This document shows positions 34,885 to 45,350 of a stretch of 64,000 nucleotides of DNA, in pieces. The notes below the pieces were generated by a model, which made no database searches, was not told the origin of the DNA, and saw nothing but the letters and a program-made list of their open reading frames with translations. This DNA comes from Muscardinus avellanarius (lineage: Eukaryota > Chordata > Mammalia > Rodentia > Gliridae), in assembly GCA_963383645.1 (NCBI GenBank), contig OY726569.1:32885592-32949591 (forward strand). The letters are read 5' to 3'. A program made the position numbers and the translations under genes. Each line of letters starts with the position of its first letter. Position 1 is the first letter of the stretch.

Positions 34885-35390
34885 TGTGCTTTTTTTACAC
34901 AGGCAGAGGACTTCAACCTCTTAGAGCCACAAGTGTGAATAATCCCAGCAAAGTCATGAGGTATGTCTTACCAGAAACTTGGTGGTCCAACCTGGTCCCT
35001 ATGGGGAGGCCAGTGGGATGTATGGGGGATGGAATGCTCAAGCAAAGACGATTATTCACAATGCTTTAGATCTAATGTTATGTGTGCTGTTGGGTTTTGA
35101 ACTAGCTTGGAACCAGTTACCACTTCCCTTTGTCCTTCCGACATTGTATTTGGCAAACATGTCCCCACACACCAATGGGATCATAGCTGGAGAGCAATTT
35201 GCTGAAAGATTAATGGTATCTTGAACCTTACTCATGGCTAATTTAGATGATATTTAGATGAGACTTGACTTTAGATTTATGTGTTGGTGCGGGAAGAAGT
35301 TAAAGTTGTGTGGCTAATGGGATGACATGAACAAGCCTTCTATGTGAGAATAATGTAAATTTAGGGGTTAGAGGTGGAGTCTCATGGTCC
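34885..35390 (+). mobile_element. MaLR internal remnant
   Basis: Blocks such as agcaaagtcatgaggtatgt, caaagacgattattcacaat, gtgctgttgggttttgaact and gatgatatttagatgagact follow the order found in the non-coding interior of MLT1/MST-type MaLR elements just before the 3' LTR. No protein is encoded. Confidence 0.65.
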
Positions 35391-35718
35391 GAATATTTGT
35401 GTAACCCCATGAAAGGTAATCTCTAATGCAATAGCCTTAAAAGCAGGACTTTGTCAGGTGATTATGTTAAATGTCTCATGAGCGAGATTTACTGTACTTA
35501 AAAAAGGACTCTAAGGAAACTTTTTGCCTCTTCCCTTCCACCATATGAGAACACATAGATGTCTCCAGCTGGGAGGAGTGATCCTCACCGGGCATCATAT
35601 CTGCTGGTACTGTGAATTTGGACTTCCCAGCCTCCAGAACTGTAAGCAATAAAAGTTTGTTTATAAATTTCCCAGTCTAAGCTTTTTTATTATAGCAATG
35701 TAAATAGGCTAAGAAAAT
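35391..35718 (+). mobile_element. MaLR LTR (MLT1/MST type)
   Basis: Reads tccgaatatttgtgtaaccc at the start, ccttccaccatatgagaaca in the middle and gacttcccagcctccagaac, an aataaaagtttgttt signal and gcaatgtaaataggctaaga at the end. This is the diagnostic order of these ancient ERVL-related LTRs. Confidence 0.85.
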
Positions 35719-35732
35719 TGCTTTTTTTTCCT

Positions 35733-35808
35733 TGTGTGTGGTATGTGTGTGTGTGTGTATGTGTGAATATGTGTGTGTCTGTGTGTGTGTTTATGTGTGT
35801 GTTTGTGT
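35733..35808. repeat. Imperfect (GT)n microsatellite
   Basis: GT repeats broken by AT and TT steps, next to a reversed SINE. Confidence 0.93.
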
Positions 35809-35988
35809 CCTGCTAGAAATTGACCCAGGGCCATTTTATCTCTGAGCTATACACCCAGGCCTATTTTTTTTTTTTTTTGAAACAGAATCTTAATAAGTTG
35901 CTGACGCCGACTGTGAATCTGTGATCCTCCCATTTTAGCCTCCCAAGTACTGGAAATATAAGTGTGCCCCGCCATACCTGGCTGATAT
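35809..35988 (-). mobile_element. Old B1-dID SINE
   Basis: Tail (gagctatacacccaggccta) and head (tcctcccattttagcctccc) are clear but diverged; the (GT)n next to it probably grew in its tail. Confidence 0.82.
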
Positions 35989-36294
35989 TAGTCATTTTTA
36001 AGTGGAGGGAAACAAAATTCCTTAACTACATTTTCATTAGAACCTTCTATGTGAAATATTGAAACATATTACTTAATAATTTAAATTCTTTAAATTATCT
36101 GTATTTATACTTCATAATACATATTTACTTTTAAATTGTATACTGAAATATATCAGTAATCATATGCCTAAGTCACTTGCTATTTTGAAAAGTAGCTCTT
36201 ATCTAGTCATATTATGTAAATAAAATTATTACTTTATAAAGTAAAACTGATCATACACAAACCAAAAGTTTAAATACCTATATTAAAATTAATA

Positions 36295-36725
36295 CTGAGC
36301 CAGGCTTGGTCATACAGGCTTGTAATCCCAGTATTTGGGAAGCTGAGACAAGAAGATCACAAGATCATGGCCAGCCTCCACAACTTATTGAAGCCCTGTT
36401 GTAAAATAAATAATAAAATAGGGGTGGAGAGCCAGGCGTGATGGCGCGCACTTGTAATCCCAGCATTTGGGAGGCTGAGACAGGAGGATCTGGGTTCGCG
36501 GCCAGCCTCAGCTACTTAGTGAGGCCCTTTGCAACTCAGTGAGACCCTGTTTCAAAATAAAGAATAAAAAATAGGGCTGGGGATGTAGCTTGGAGGTAGA
36601 ATACCTACCCCTGGGTTCCATCTGCAGTACCACACGAAAAAAATAAAAAAAAAAAACAGGGCAGGGGTAGAGATATAGTTCGAAGGTAGAATGACCTCAG
36701 CACCAAAACAAAGTAAATAAATAAT
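36295..36725 (+). mobile_element. Old B1-dID SINE split by a younger one
   Basis: Head at 36295-36420 (gccaggcttggtcatacagg) and ID tail at ~36662-36725 (ggggtagagatatagttcga) surround a younger copy. Confidence 0.82.
36431..36652 (+). mobile_element. B1-dID SINE nested in a SINE
   Basis: Complete copy with CpG-rich head (gccaggcgtgatggcgcgca) and tail ggctggggatgtagcttgga. Imperfect 11-bp flanks, aggggtggaga at about 36420-36430 and aggggtagaga at about 36663-36673, look like its target duplication. Confidence 0.9.
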
Positions 36726-36842
36726 AAATCTTGAGAATCTTCATGATGTGAAATCAAAAAGAGGAGTATGATGGTAGGAAAAATCTGGTATGATTATATA
36801 TAATTATATAATTATTTCTTCTGTCCCTACTCCACATAATTT

Positions 36843-36978
36843 CTTTTTTTGTGGTATTGAGGGTTTCACTGAGTTGCCAAGGGCCTCACTAAATAGCTGA
36901 TGCTGTCAGCAAACCTAAATCCTCCTGTCTCAGCCTCTCAAATGCTGGGATTACAAGCATGCGCCACCACGCCCTGCT
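36843..36978 (-). mobile_element. B1-dID SINE with most of the ID tail missing
   Basis: The head is well kept (gggattacaagcatgcgcca) but only a remnant gtggtattgaggg is left of the tail, joined directly to the 'gtttcactgagttg' segment. Confidence 0.82.
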
Positions 36979-37216
36979 CTTCATAAAATTTTTATCCATA
37001 CTTTCTACTCATTGTGCTGTTGTTTTACCAATGCTATCAACAGACCTTGCAAATGAGATCCTCCACAGAATTTGAGGGTGATATATAGCTTTTATGTCAA
37101 TTAACTCATTAATTTATTCAAGATTTGTTTATCATGTGGCTATACGAAAACTTCCTAGGAAATTTTACAATTTGTTCAATGATTAACTTTCTCAGGTTAG
37201 TCAAATTATTATTTTT

Positions 37217-37395
37217 GGTTTTGTTTTTGTTTTATGGTACTGGGAGTGGAACCCAGGGGCTTTCTACCTTCGGGGTACACTTCCAGACCTATTTTTATAT
37301 TTTACTTGGAAACAGGGTCTCACTAAGTTGCTGAGAGCCTCACTAAGTAGCTGAGGCTGGGTTCGAACCTGCGCAACCCTCCTGTCTCAGCCTCC
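37217..37395 (-). mobile_element. 5'-truncated B1-dID SINE
   Basis: The minus-strand start of the head is missing, ending at tctcagcctcc. Flanks agtcaaattattattttt (37199-37216) and agtcaaattattttt (37396-37410) form a target duplication, so the truncation happened at insertion. Confidence 0.9.
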
Positions 37396-37712
37396 AGTCA
37401 AATTATTTTTTAAAAAACATTTTTTCCTTTTTGAGGAAAAGATAAGGAAAATTAAATAAGCTGACACATATAAAATATTTAAGACTAAACTGAACATTCA
37501 ATGGGCTAGATCTGCTCTTAATAATATAACTAAAACATGTCTGTGCTAAATTATATGTTAGGTGAAGTATTTAAAAGTAAGAACTTTGGAAAGAAAATTT
37601 TAATAAAACTTGAAAATAGAAAACATGTATGATTTGCTACAACACACTTTTTTAAAAAACCAGCATTCAATGTACATTGATTTGGTTAAAACTTTCACAA
37701 TAATTATTTTTT

Positions 37713-38110
37713 CTTTTTTTGTGGTACTAGGGATGGAACCTAGGGGTATTCTCTGAGCTACATCCCCAGATCCTATTTTTTAATTAATTACTTAATTACT
37801 TAATTAATTTATTTATTTATTTTGCAGCACTTGGAATGGAAGCCAGGGGCATTCTCTCTCCTTGCTACACTGCCAGCCCTATTTTTTTAGTCTTTTTTTT
37901 TTTTTTTTTTGCAAGTCTGGGGATGGAACTCAGGGGCAATTGACCTCTGAGCTACACCTCCTGCCCTTTTGCTTATTCTTTATTTTCAAACAGCATCTCA
38001 CTGAGTTGCAGAGGGACTCACTAAGTAGCTGAGGCTGTCCGCGAACCGCCATTCTCTGGTCTCAGCCTCCCAAATGCTGAGATTACAAGCGTGCGCCACT
38101 ATGTTCAGCT
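37713..38110 (-). mobile_element. Cluster of three overlapping B1-dID tails and one head
   Basis: Three ID-tail segments follow each other (gggatggaacctaggggtat, ttggaatggaagccaggggc, tctggggatggaactcaggg) but only one complete head (to gcgtgcgccactatg) is present. Two older copies have been invaded or truncated by the youngest, which spans about 37895-38110 and is of the 'gcgaaccg' subtype. Confidence 0.8.
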
Positions 38111-39714
38111 TAACAAAAATTTGTAAGCCAGTATATTTTTCAGTATCTCTAAATGATATGAAAGATAGTATGTTTCAAAAGACATATCATCAGATAGCTC
38201 TTGTGACTGTGGGGATATGCCTAATATGGAAAATAAGTGATGAATCTTATTTATTTTAGCATAGTTCACTATTATTCACATTTTGACTAGTCATTATCCT
38301 AGTTTAAAGACATATTCAAGGATAGGATATCTCTACACAGAAATGACATGTAAGGTAAGAGTTGTGGGAGTCTGTCTTGTCGTAAAATAATTCAATTTTA
38401 AAGCAAATATGATTATCAAGTATTCAAAAAACTTCAATGAAAATATAATGTAAATTTTTACAGATGTAGTTCTAATTTTTTAGCTTATTGTGTTATGTAA
38501 TGGTCAAATTTCTGGGCCTTTAACTCTAGAATTAAATGTTTACATTGTTTCCAAAGTCTCTTATTTAAAACCCAAATGTTTTTTAAAATTGAATCAATTG
38601 TTCAAAACATATTTTTTGTAACTAGAAGAAATTCACACAAGATCAAAAAGCAAAGCAAAATAGCCTACAACTTATTACAATTGCAAAAAGTAATGTAAGA
38701 GTAAAAATATATAAAGCAAGAATAATATAAAAGAAAATTTGGGATAATAGCTGTTATATATACTTTTAAGTCAATGATCTGGAAAAAGTAGCAATATTAT
38801 ATGTAATGAATGCAAATTAATTTTGTGGCAAAAATAGGTGGTAATAGTACTTCTCATGCATGCTTAGTTAAATCTTTGATGTGAAAAGCTTATATCATTT
38901 ATTTTAAAGATGACATTTTATGTTTTCTATTCCATTTTTTGATAGCAAACATAATAAACCTAAAGCAAAAATAGATTTTAAATATATTAAATATGGGAGG
39001 CAGAAAACTTTCAACAAAAAACAAAGAAACAAAAGTTACACTGCTGTCTGATGTCATGTCAATAAATTTACTAAAATTTTTCTAGACATCAAACTTTTTC
39101 AGTTTTAAAAATACAGGGATATTAATCAAAGCAACATCCCTGTTTGTTTTCTGTTGAAAGAATGTTTTTCTTACTTGTTATGAAAATTTTCAATCACACA
39201 AATATACAGAGAATAATATAACGAGTACCCATGTTTGTAGTGTAATAGAATATTGATTTGTTAAACTATAAAGGCATTTTGGTATTATATTAACTCTTTA
39301 CTCCAAAAACACAATGTGTCTAGATTTTACAGTGTGTCAAAATGCAACGAACCAACAAAGCAAACCTTCAGAAAGAATGTTTGGCTGTGGATGTTTTCAT
39401 GCTACAGGAGATAATTCCCACTCAATTTATCAGGAACTGCTAATTGTTAATATTTATTGTCCTTGTCCATCACCTTAACAGCCTCCAAATGGGTAAAAAA
39501 TAATAATCTAAGAATTCCCACATAGAACCTAGAAGATGAAAAAATATAGGTAAAAAGAAATCAATTCTACTTTGAGGAAGATAAAATATACATATATATC
39601 CTATTCTGCTTGCTAAGTACAACTAAAAGTCATATAAATATATTTATATACATATGGTATATATACATTATTATTATTTATACATATATAAACTAAACTA
39701 AAAAGCAGATAAAT

Positions 39715-39718
<4 letters not shown>
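38111..39718. other. Unassigned AT-rich sequence, 1.6 kb
   Basis: No repeat family or gene recognised; several oligo-A and TA tracts. Confidence 0.4.

Positions 39719-39765
<47 letters not shown>
39719..39765. repeat. (TA)n microsatellite
   Basis: About 23 uninterrupted TA units, preceded by 120 bp of imperfect TA-rich sequence. Confidence 0.97.
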
Positions 39766-39767
<2 letters not shown>

Positions 39768-39832
39768 AGAATAGAAGAAGAAAATGAAAACTGGTGGTTG
39801 GGGAACTAGAGCCTCAGGATGGGTCTCTAGAT

Positions 39833-39958
39833 CCTTCCTCCTCCTCCTCTTCCTCCTCCTCCTTCTCCTCCTCCTCCTCCTCATCCTCTTCCTTATTCTT
39901 TTTCATTTACTAGGGATCAAAATCAAGGATTTCTATCTCTGAGCTACACCCTAGCCAT
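39833..39958 (-). mobile_element. (CCT)n and SINE tail fragment
   Basis: A (CCT)n stretch at 39833-39895 is followed by a diverged ID-type tail (tctatctctgagctacaccc) with no head. The microsatellite most likely grew from the element's A-tail. Confidence 0.7.
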
Positions 39959-39959
39959 T

Positions 39960-40268
39960 TTTGCTTTTATGCTTGTCATCATGTTGAGGTAATTTCTTTC
40001 TCCTCTTTGTTTTGTTTCATTTTATTCTTAATCATGGAATGGTATTGACTTTGCTGAAGGATGTTTTCTGTATCACTTAGGGTGATCATATGTTTTTCTC
40101 TTCCATTCTGATAAAATATTGCATCATAATGACTAATTTGGGTATGAAATTATGAAATTATTAATTCACGTATGAATGTTCCATCTTGTACATTCCAGGA
40201 ATGAATATTACTTTGTCATACTGTGTTATCCATTTAATACTATGTTGTATTTGACCTGATAGTGACTA
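39960..40268 (-). mobile_element. Ancient L1 fragment (ORF2 region)
   Basis: Plus text such as gtatcacttagggtgatcat, ataaaatattgcatcataat and ttccaggaatgaatattact matches reversed old L1 ORF2 sequence in order. Heavily decayed. Confidence 0.7.
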
Positions 40269-40274
40269 AGTTTG

Positions 40275-40842
40275 ATTGGGGTTTCTATAACAAAATACAT
40301 TAGACTAGCAATTTCTTAAATACAGAAATGTATTGTTCAAAATTCAGGATGCTAGGAAGCCCAAAGCAGGTTGCCATCAGATTCTGTCTAGTGAGAGTCT
40401 CTTCTCAGGTGACATCATTTATATGCCCTCACACGTCAGAGGGGCAGGACATAAACAGACTCCTCACATCTCTTTTATCATAGCAAAAGCTGCATCCAGG
40501 TGGGACTCACCCTTCTGAACTAAACAACTCCCAATGGCCATATATCTTTTGTTGTTTTGTTGCTATTGATGTGGTACTGGAGATTGAATCCAGAGACATT
40601 CTACTTCTGAGCTATATCCCCAGCCCTATATTTTTTAACATTGAAACACTGTCTTGCCAAGTTTCTGACACTGGCCTCAAACCTGTGATCCTTCTGTCTC
40701 AGCCTCCCAAGTACTGGAACCACAGGCATGAACCACCATACCCGGCTCAAGCTATGTATCTTAATGCCAAATGCCATTTCATTGGAGATTAGCTTTCAAA
40801 AATTAATTTTGGGGTGAACCAAACATCTGACTATAGAATTCA
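40275..40842 (-). mobile_element. MaLR LTR (MLT1/MST type) split by a SINE
   Basis: Plus strand reads ctataacaaaatacattaga, cagaaatgtattgttcaaaa and, beyond the SINE, ccatttcattggagattagc and aattttggggtgaaccaaac. That is the reverse of the same LTR family seen at 35391-35718. Confidence 0.75.
40565..40746 (-). mobile_element. Old B1-dID SINE in the MaLR LTR
   Basis: Tail gtggtactggagattgaatc and head cctcccaagtactggaacca are readable. Confidence 0.85.
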
Positions 40843-41077
40843 ATGTCTAGCACCTTAAAGCTTAGCTACATCTCAGGGAAAATAAAAACATTCATTTTAT
40901 CCCAGTAGCCCCCAAATTCTTAACTTGTTTTAGTGTCAAGTTGAATGCTTAAAATCTATTGTTTCATATATAGGTTATCTAAATCAGATATGAGTATTAC
41001 TCAAGGTTTGAGTCTTGAAGTAAATTTCTCTCCATCCAGCTGTCAACCTATGAAATACGTGTGTGCACACATGCACA

Positions 41078-41082
<5 letters not shown>

Positions 41083-41119
<37 letters not shown>
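41083..41119. repeat. (GT)n microsatellite
   Basis: About 18 GT units. Confidence 0.96.
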
Positions 41120-41122
<3 letters not shown>

Positions 41123-41594
41123 ATACCTGTGTGTTCATCTTTGTCAAATATAATGTTAGGAAAAGTCAAGACAGATATATTCTATTCCAGAATGGAGAAA
41201 TAGAAAAGAAAAAATATGTACTAGGTCCCAAACAAATTAAAAAAACATAGCAGGGCAAACAACATTAAATTTTAAAGACTGAGAAGAATCTCTAACCTTT
41301 GAATCATATCCCACATCTATACACACTTGGGGGGATATGGGGCTCACAAGACTCTGTGAAGTCATGGTACCATGGTTTTGCTGGGCACAGCCCATGCAAG
41401 AATTGTCACAGGTTCAAGTTGTATACCTGAGGCTCTTCAATATGGGGGCTACATACTGGAGGCTTCTATAGTTTGGGCAATTTAGGGACAGCACTACCCC
41501 CGTGGCTCAGTGACTTGATTACTCTCAACAGTGATTTTATCCATGTGGCATTTCTCTTTTTGAGACTTGTATGAGCCAGCATGTTTTTCTCTCA

Positions 41595-41728
41595 GACTAA
41601 AATATTTGACAAGACTAAAAAGGAGGGAGGGTTTATTTTGGCTCACAGTTTTAAAGGATTCAGTCCATCATCAGCAGGTGTCAAGAAAAGATGCTCAATT
41701 CATGGGTGCAAGGGGAGAGAGAGAGAGA

Positions 41729-41794
<66 letters not shown>

Positions 41795-42065
41795 AGAGAG
41801 AAGAAAGAGAAGAAGAAGAAGAAGAAGAAGAAGAAGAAGAAGAAGAAGAAGAGGAGGAGGAGGAGGAGGAGGAGGAGGAGGAGGAGGAGGAGGAGGAGGA
41901 GGAGGAGGAGGAGGAAATCAATGAGAGAGATATCTCCAATGACCCACCTCTTTCAGTGACATCCCTACCTCTGAACCTTGCTGCACTTAGGACACACTTT
42001 CAACACATTGCTTTGTGTGTGTATTGGGGGAGAGAGCATTTTATATCCAAACCATCAGAGGACAC
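41595..42065 (-). mobile_element. MaLR-like LTR interrupted by a purine microsatellite
   Basis: The left part (gggtttattttggctcacag, ttcagtccatca) and right part (tccaatgacccacctctttc, atatccaaaccatcagagg) resemble reversed rodent MaLR LTRs. The purine run at 41710-41917 separates them. Family assignment is tentative. Confidence 0.55.
41710..41917 (+). repeat. 208-nt uninterrupted purine tract (GA, GAA, GGA)
   Basis: Every base from 41710 to 41917 is A or G. It passes from (GA)n to (GAA)n near 41810 and to (GGA)n near 41851. Long Arg/Glu and Ser frames across it are repeat artefacts. Confidence 0.98.
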
Positions 42066-42264
42066 AAGATTCTCTGAGGCAGATTTTGAATTCTAGCTGG
42101 AGCTATCTGTGATCCCAGAAATTATGCATTCTGTGCATCCATGAAGATGCCACTGCATGGACAACACTAAGGGTTGTAACTTGTGCCTGCTACAGAGCTG
42201 GCTCAAGTTACACCTGGGTCTGTATAACCCTTACTAGTCATAGGTTTATTCTGATTTTCTGCAT

Positions 42265-42560
42265 ATCCATGTAGGTTTTATGTTTCTAGGAATTTGTCAA
42301 TTTCATCTGGATTATCCAATTTGTTGGCATGTTATTGTTAATAGTGCTGTTCTTATAACTTATTTATTCATTTTACTGTTGATAATAATCTCCCTGCTCC
42401 CGTTGATTCTAGTTATTTTAGTCTTTATTTCTTTGTCAACCTGTTTGTCAACTTTTTTGACCTTTTCAGTGACTTTCTGTTTTACTTTTATTTCCTAATT
42501 CTCTGCTCTAATACTATTTTTCCCTTCATGATTGATATTTTATTTTACTTTATCTTCCGT
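42265..42560 (-). mobile_element. Ancient L1 fragment
   Basis: Plus text ggattatccaatttgttggc, then atgttattgttaatagtgct and a tttgtcaacttttttgacct block follows reversed old L1 ORF2 order. Confidence 0.7.
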
Positions 42561-43542
42561 ATTTCCAGTTAACATTTAGTTCTCAACAACAACAATCCCT
42601 ACCTTCAGCTTATTAATGCAACTGGCTTCTAGCCTAGAATTCTTAATCTATAAAAATGTACTGATCTAAACAATTATCAGTGAATGGCTGAATAAACACA
42701 AATGCTCAATAAAAAATATTAAAAATATTGTTTCAAATGCAATATTACTTACAAAACCACTGAAAAAAATAACATTCTTCACACAGATGGAGGTATAAGT
42801 AAATAAAGGAGAAAGTAATGGGAAACATGAAACAAGGAATGTTTACCAAAAAATACTACCAGAATTAAAACTGCAGTGGATGTTACCTCAATTCTGATAG
42901 TAAGTGGTTTTATTTACTTGTTTGTTCATTGCCAAAAATTCATAGGTAGTTTACAGTTTCTGGAGATATGTATTTGAAGCCAATTAGCCATCATTGTATC
43001 CCTACAAATACAATTTTGTGTTCTGTAGTAATTAATTTCTGATATATTTTTGTAATTATTTGATATTTTCAAGTGTACAGTGTGTAGAAAGTATTTAAAG
43101 CATCATTCCTTATTCTCATACTTAGGACTAAACTACAGCCTTTCCATTTTTCTTAAAGTATCATGACCAAAATATTTCTTGCTTTGCTCTTTAAAAATAG
43201 GAGGAATAAAATTCACTTCTAGTTTAAGTTGGGAGGTATTTAAGCTTGTGTTAATGCCTTCCACTGTTGAGTTTGTAATGTTGGCAGGAAAAACCTTTCA
43301 GAGATTAATGAGGGATGATCGCTCACAGCTATTTTAAAAGAAATGATTTTGCTTGTTTACATTCAACAAAACCACATCAATCAGCAAACAGAAGGAGGGA
43401 GTCAGCCTTTTCTTGTGTTTAAAGGTCTGTAGCCCAGTGTCATTTGCTAAAATAGCCCTTCACATAGAATTTGGAGGAAAAAGAACTCTTAGGAAGTTAC
43501 AGAGTTAAGTTCGACAGATTACCTTTTAGTTGAATATTTTGA
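42561..43542. other. Unassigned sequence
   Basis: No gene or repeat recognised; AT-rich. Confidence 0.4.
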
Positions 43543-43556
43543 GTACTTTTATTTTA

Positions 43557-43779
43557 TTATTTATTTATTTATTTATTGGTGGTATTGGGGATGGAACCCA
43601 GAGGCCTTCTACCTCTGGGCTACACTCCCAGACATATTTTATATTTTATTTGGAAACAGGGTCTCGCTAAGTTGCTGAGAGCCTCACTAAGTAGCTGAGG
43701 CTGGCTTTGAACCTGTGCTATCCTCCTGTCTCAGCCTTCCAAACGCGGGGATTACAAGTGTGACCACCACACCCAGAGG
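43557..43779 (-). mobile_element. B1-dID SINE
   Basis: Target duplication gtacttttatttta at 43543-43556 and 43780-43793. Complete linker and head; a short (ATTT)n end. Confidence 0.92.
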
Positions 43780-43990
43780 GTACTTTTATTTTAAAAGGAA
43801 ATAATACCTGTGATTAGCAAGTAGTAGGCTAATAGAAATCAAATGCTTGATTTCTCTCTGAAATATTGAAGAAGTAGCCAATAAGCATTGACAAAGTGCC
43901 AATTTATGAAATTAGCTTTATTTTCTGAGTTTGTATTGTTTTCACCATTAAATGCAAAGACCTCAACTTATTCTTAAAATCTGGAGTAAT

Positions 43991-44180
43991 AGCTGGGCAT
44001 GGTGGTATTTGGGAGGCTGAGACAGGAGGATAGTGGTTCGCGGACAGGCTCAGCTACTTAGTGAGGCCCTCCACAACTTAATGAGACCCTGTTTCAAAAT
44101 AAAGAATAAAAAATAGGGCAGGAGGTGTAGCTTGGAGGTCGAATGCCTCTGGGTTCCATCCCCATACCCGAAAAAGAAAA
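43991..44180 (+). mobile_element. B1-dID SINE with a small head deletion
   Basis: About 20 bp are missing between gggcatggtggta and tttgggaggctg, removing the box-A-proximal part of the head. Flanks aaaatctggagtaat and aaaatcttgagtaata form a target duplication with one mismatch. Confidence 0.9.
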
Positions 44181-44692
44181 AAAATCTTGAGTAATAAGAG
44201 AACATCTTATTTTGAGGAGGAATTAAAAATAAACATGTCTTTCTATCTACAAAACATATAAAAGGTTATTGTTTTAATTTGTAGCTAGGTATTGCCTTGG
44301 AGGAAAATTTTGACCAATTATTTAAAATTTTCATGACACGTCTTCAGAAGGAAAATAATTTCTTGCCTTTTTCTGTTCATTTAAATGCATTTTGAACAGC
44401 CAGTTGGAGCAGAAAATGGTACCCTCATCAAATGAGGGTCCTGTGGAACAAAAAAAAGATTGGCTCAGTTATGGTGTGCTTACCTTTAGACTTTATTACT
44501 ATGTGAGAAACATATATTTCTTTGTTTGTTTGTTTGTTGACTTATTTGTCACTTGTATCAAAGATTTTTCAAACCATATCTTCTTCGCTACTAATATTCA
44601 GCTGGATCCAATGTTCTTTGAGTAATCATTACATCTTTCTGGGTTTGACCTTTTGTTGAATCTACCCTTTTTGCACAATACAAGATGTTCTT

Positions 44693-44908
44693 TCTTTTTT
44701 TTTTTTTTTTTGTGGTGCTAGGGATTGAACTCAGGGGAGTTCTACCTTTGAGCTACAACCTCAAACCAGCCCTATTTTATTTTTTATTTTGAAACAGGGA
44801 CTTGCTAAATTGCTGAGGTCCTTAATAAGTTGTGGAGGCTAATCTTGAACATGTGATATTCCTGTCTCAACCTTCCAAGTACAAGAATTACAGACATGCA
44901 CCAAAATG
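44693..44908 (-). mobile_element. Old B1-dID SINE
   Basis: Tail gtgctagggattgaactcag and head tcctgtctcaaccttccaag visible. Flanks share atgttcttt, a likely target duplication remnant. Confidence 0.85.
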
Positions 44909-45034
44909 TTCTTTAAGATACAGGCTTACAAGTGCTTTTAAATCACCTTTCTTAGTTCAGTTATCCATAAAAATGATATTTTTCCTAATTCCTCTATTTT
45001 CATTCTATAGAATTATTATAAGCATATTAGATAA

Positions 45035-45350
45035 TGAGCATATTGAGGGCTGGGCCCAGTTTATTAAACATAAACTAAGCACCTATTGTGTGCCAGGCTT
45101 TATGCTCTAATGACTGAGGTAGGAAGGATAAGAGATACAATGAACATACAAAAATTTTATAAATTTGCAAAGGAAAAGTATACATACAAATCATAGAATT
45201 ATAGGTGAGTAAGTGATTAATTCCTGTAGAGATAGGATGGGGAAAAAAATCTATAAATGATTTTCCCAAGAAGAGGATATTTAGACTGGCTTCAAAGAAT
45301 AAATATTCATTTATGTAGGAGGCAGTGTCTGGGGAACTTGAAGAAAGCTC
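45035..45350 (+). mobile_element. L2 remnant
   Basis: Contains cctattgtgtgccaggcttt and a diverged downstream segment ending in a tggggaacttgaagaaagct block, which fits the 3' region of ancient L2. Low similarity. Confidence 0.5.

Noticed and set aside
34903..34960. 58-nt block with good acceptor (ctttttttacacag) and donor (gag|gtatgt), open in one frame
   Set aside because: It lies at the start of a MaLR internal remnant whose order continues to the LTR at 35391. The splice-like signals are most simply coincidental, and its phase does not fit the candidate exon at 1489-1557.
36295..36725. tRNA-like sequence in ID-type tails as real tRNA genes
   Set aside because: These are the tRNA-derived parts of SINEs; no cloverleaf-competent tRNA gene was seen.
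41567..42096. 130- and 171-codon open frames rich in Arg, Glu or Ser
   Set aside because: They are produced by the 208-nt purine microsatellite and have no independent coding evidence.
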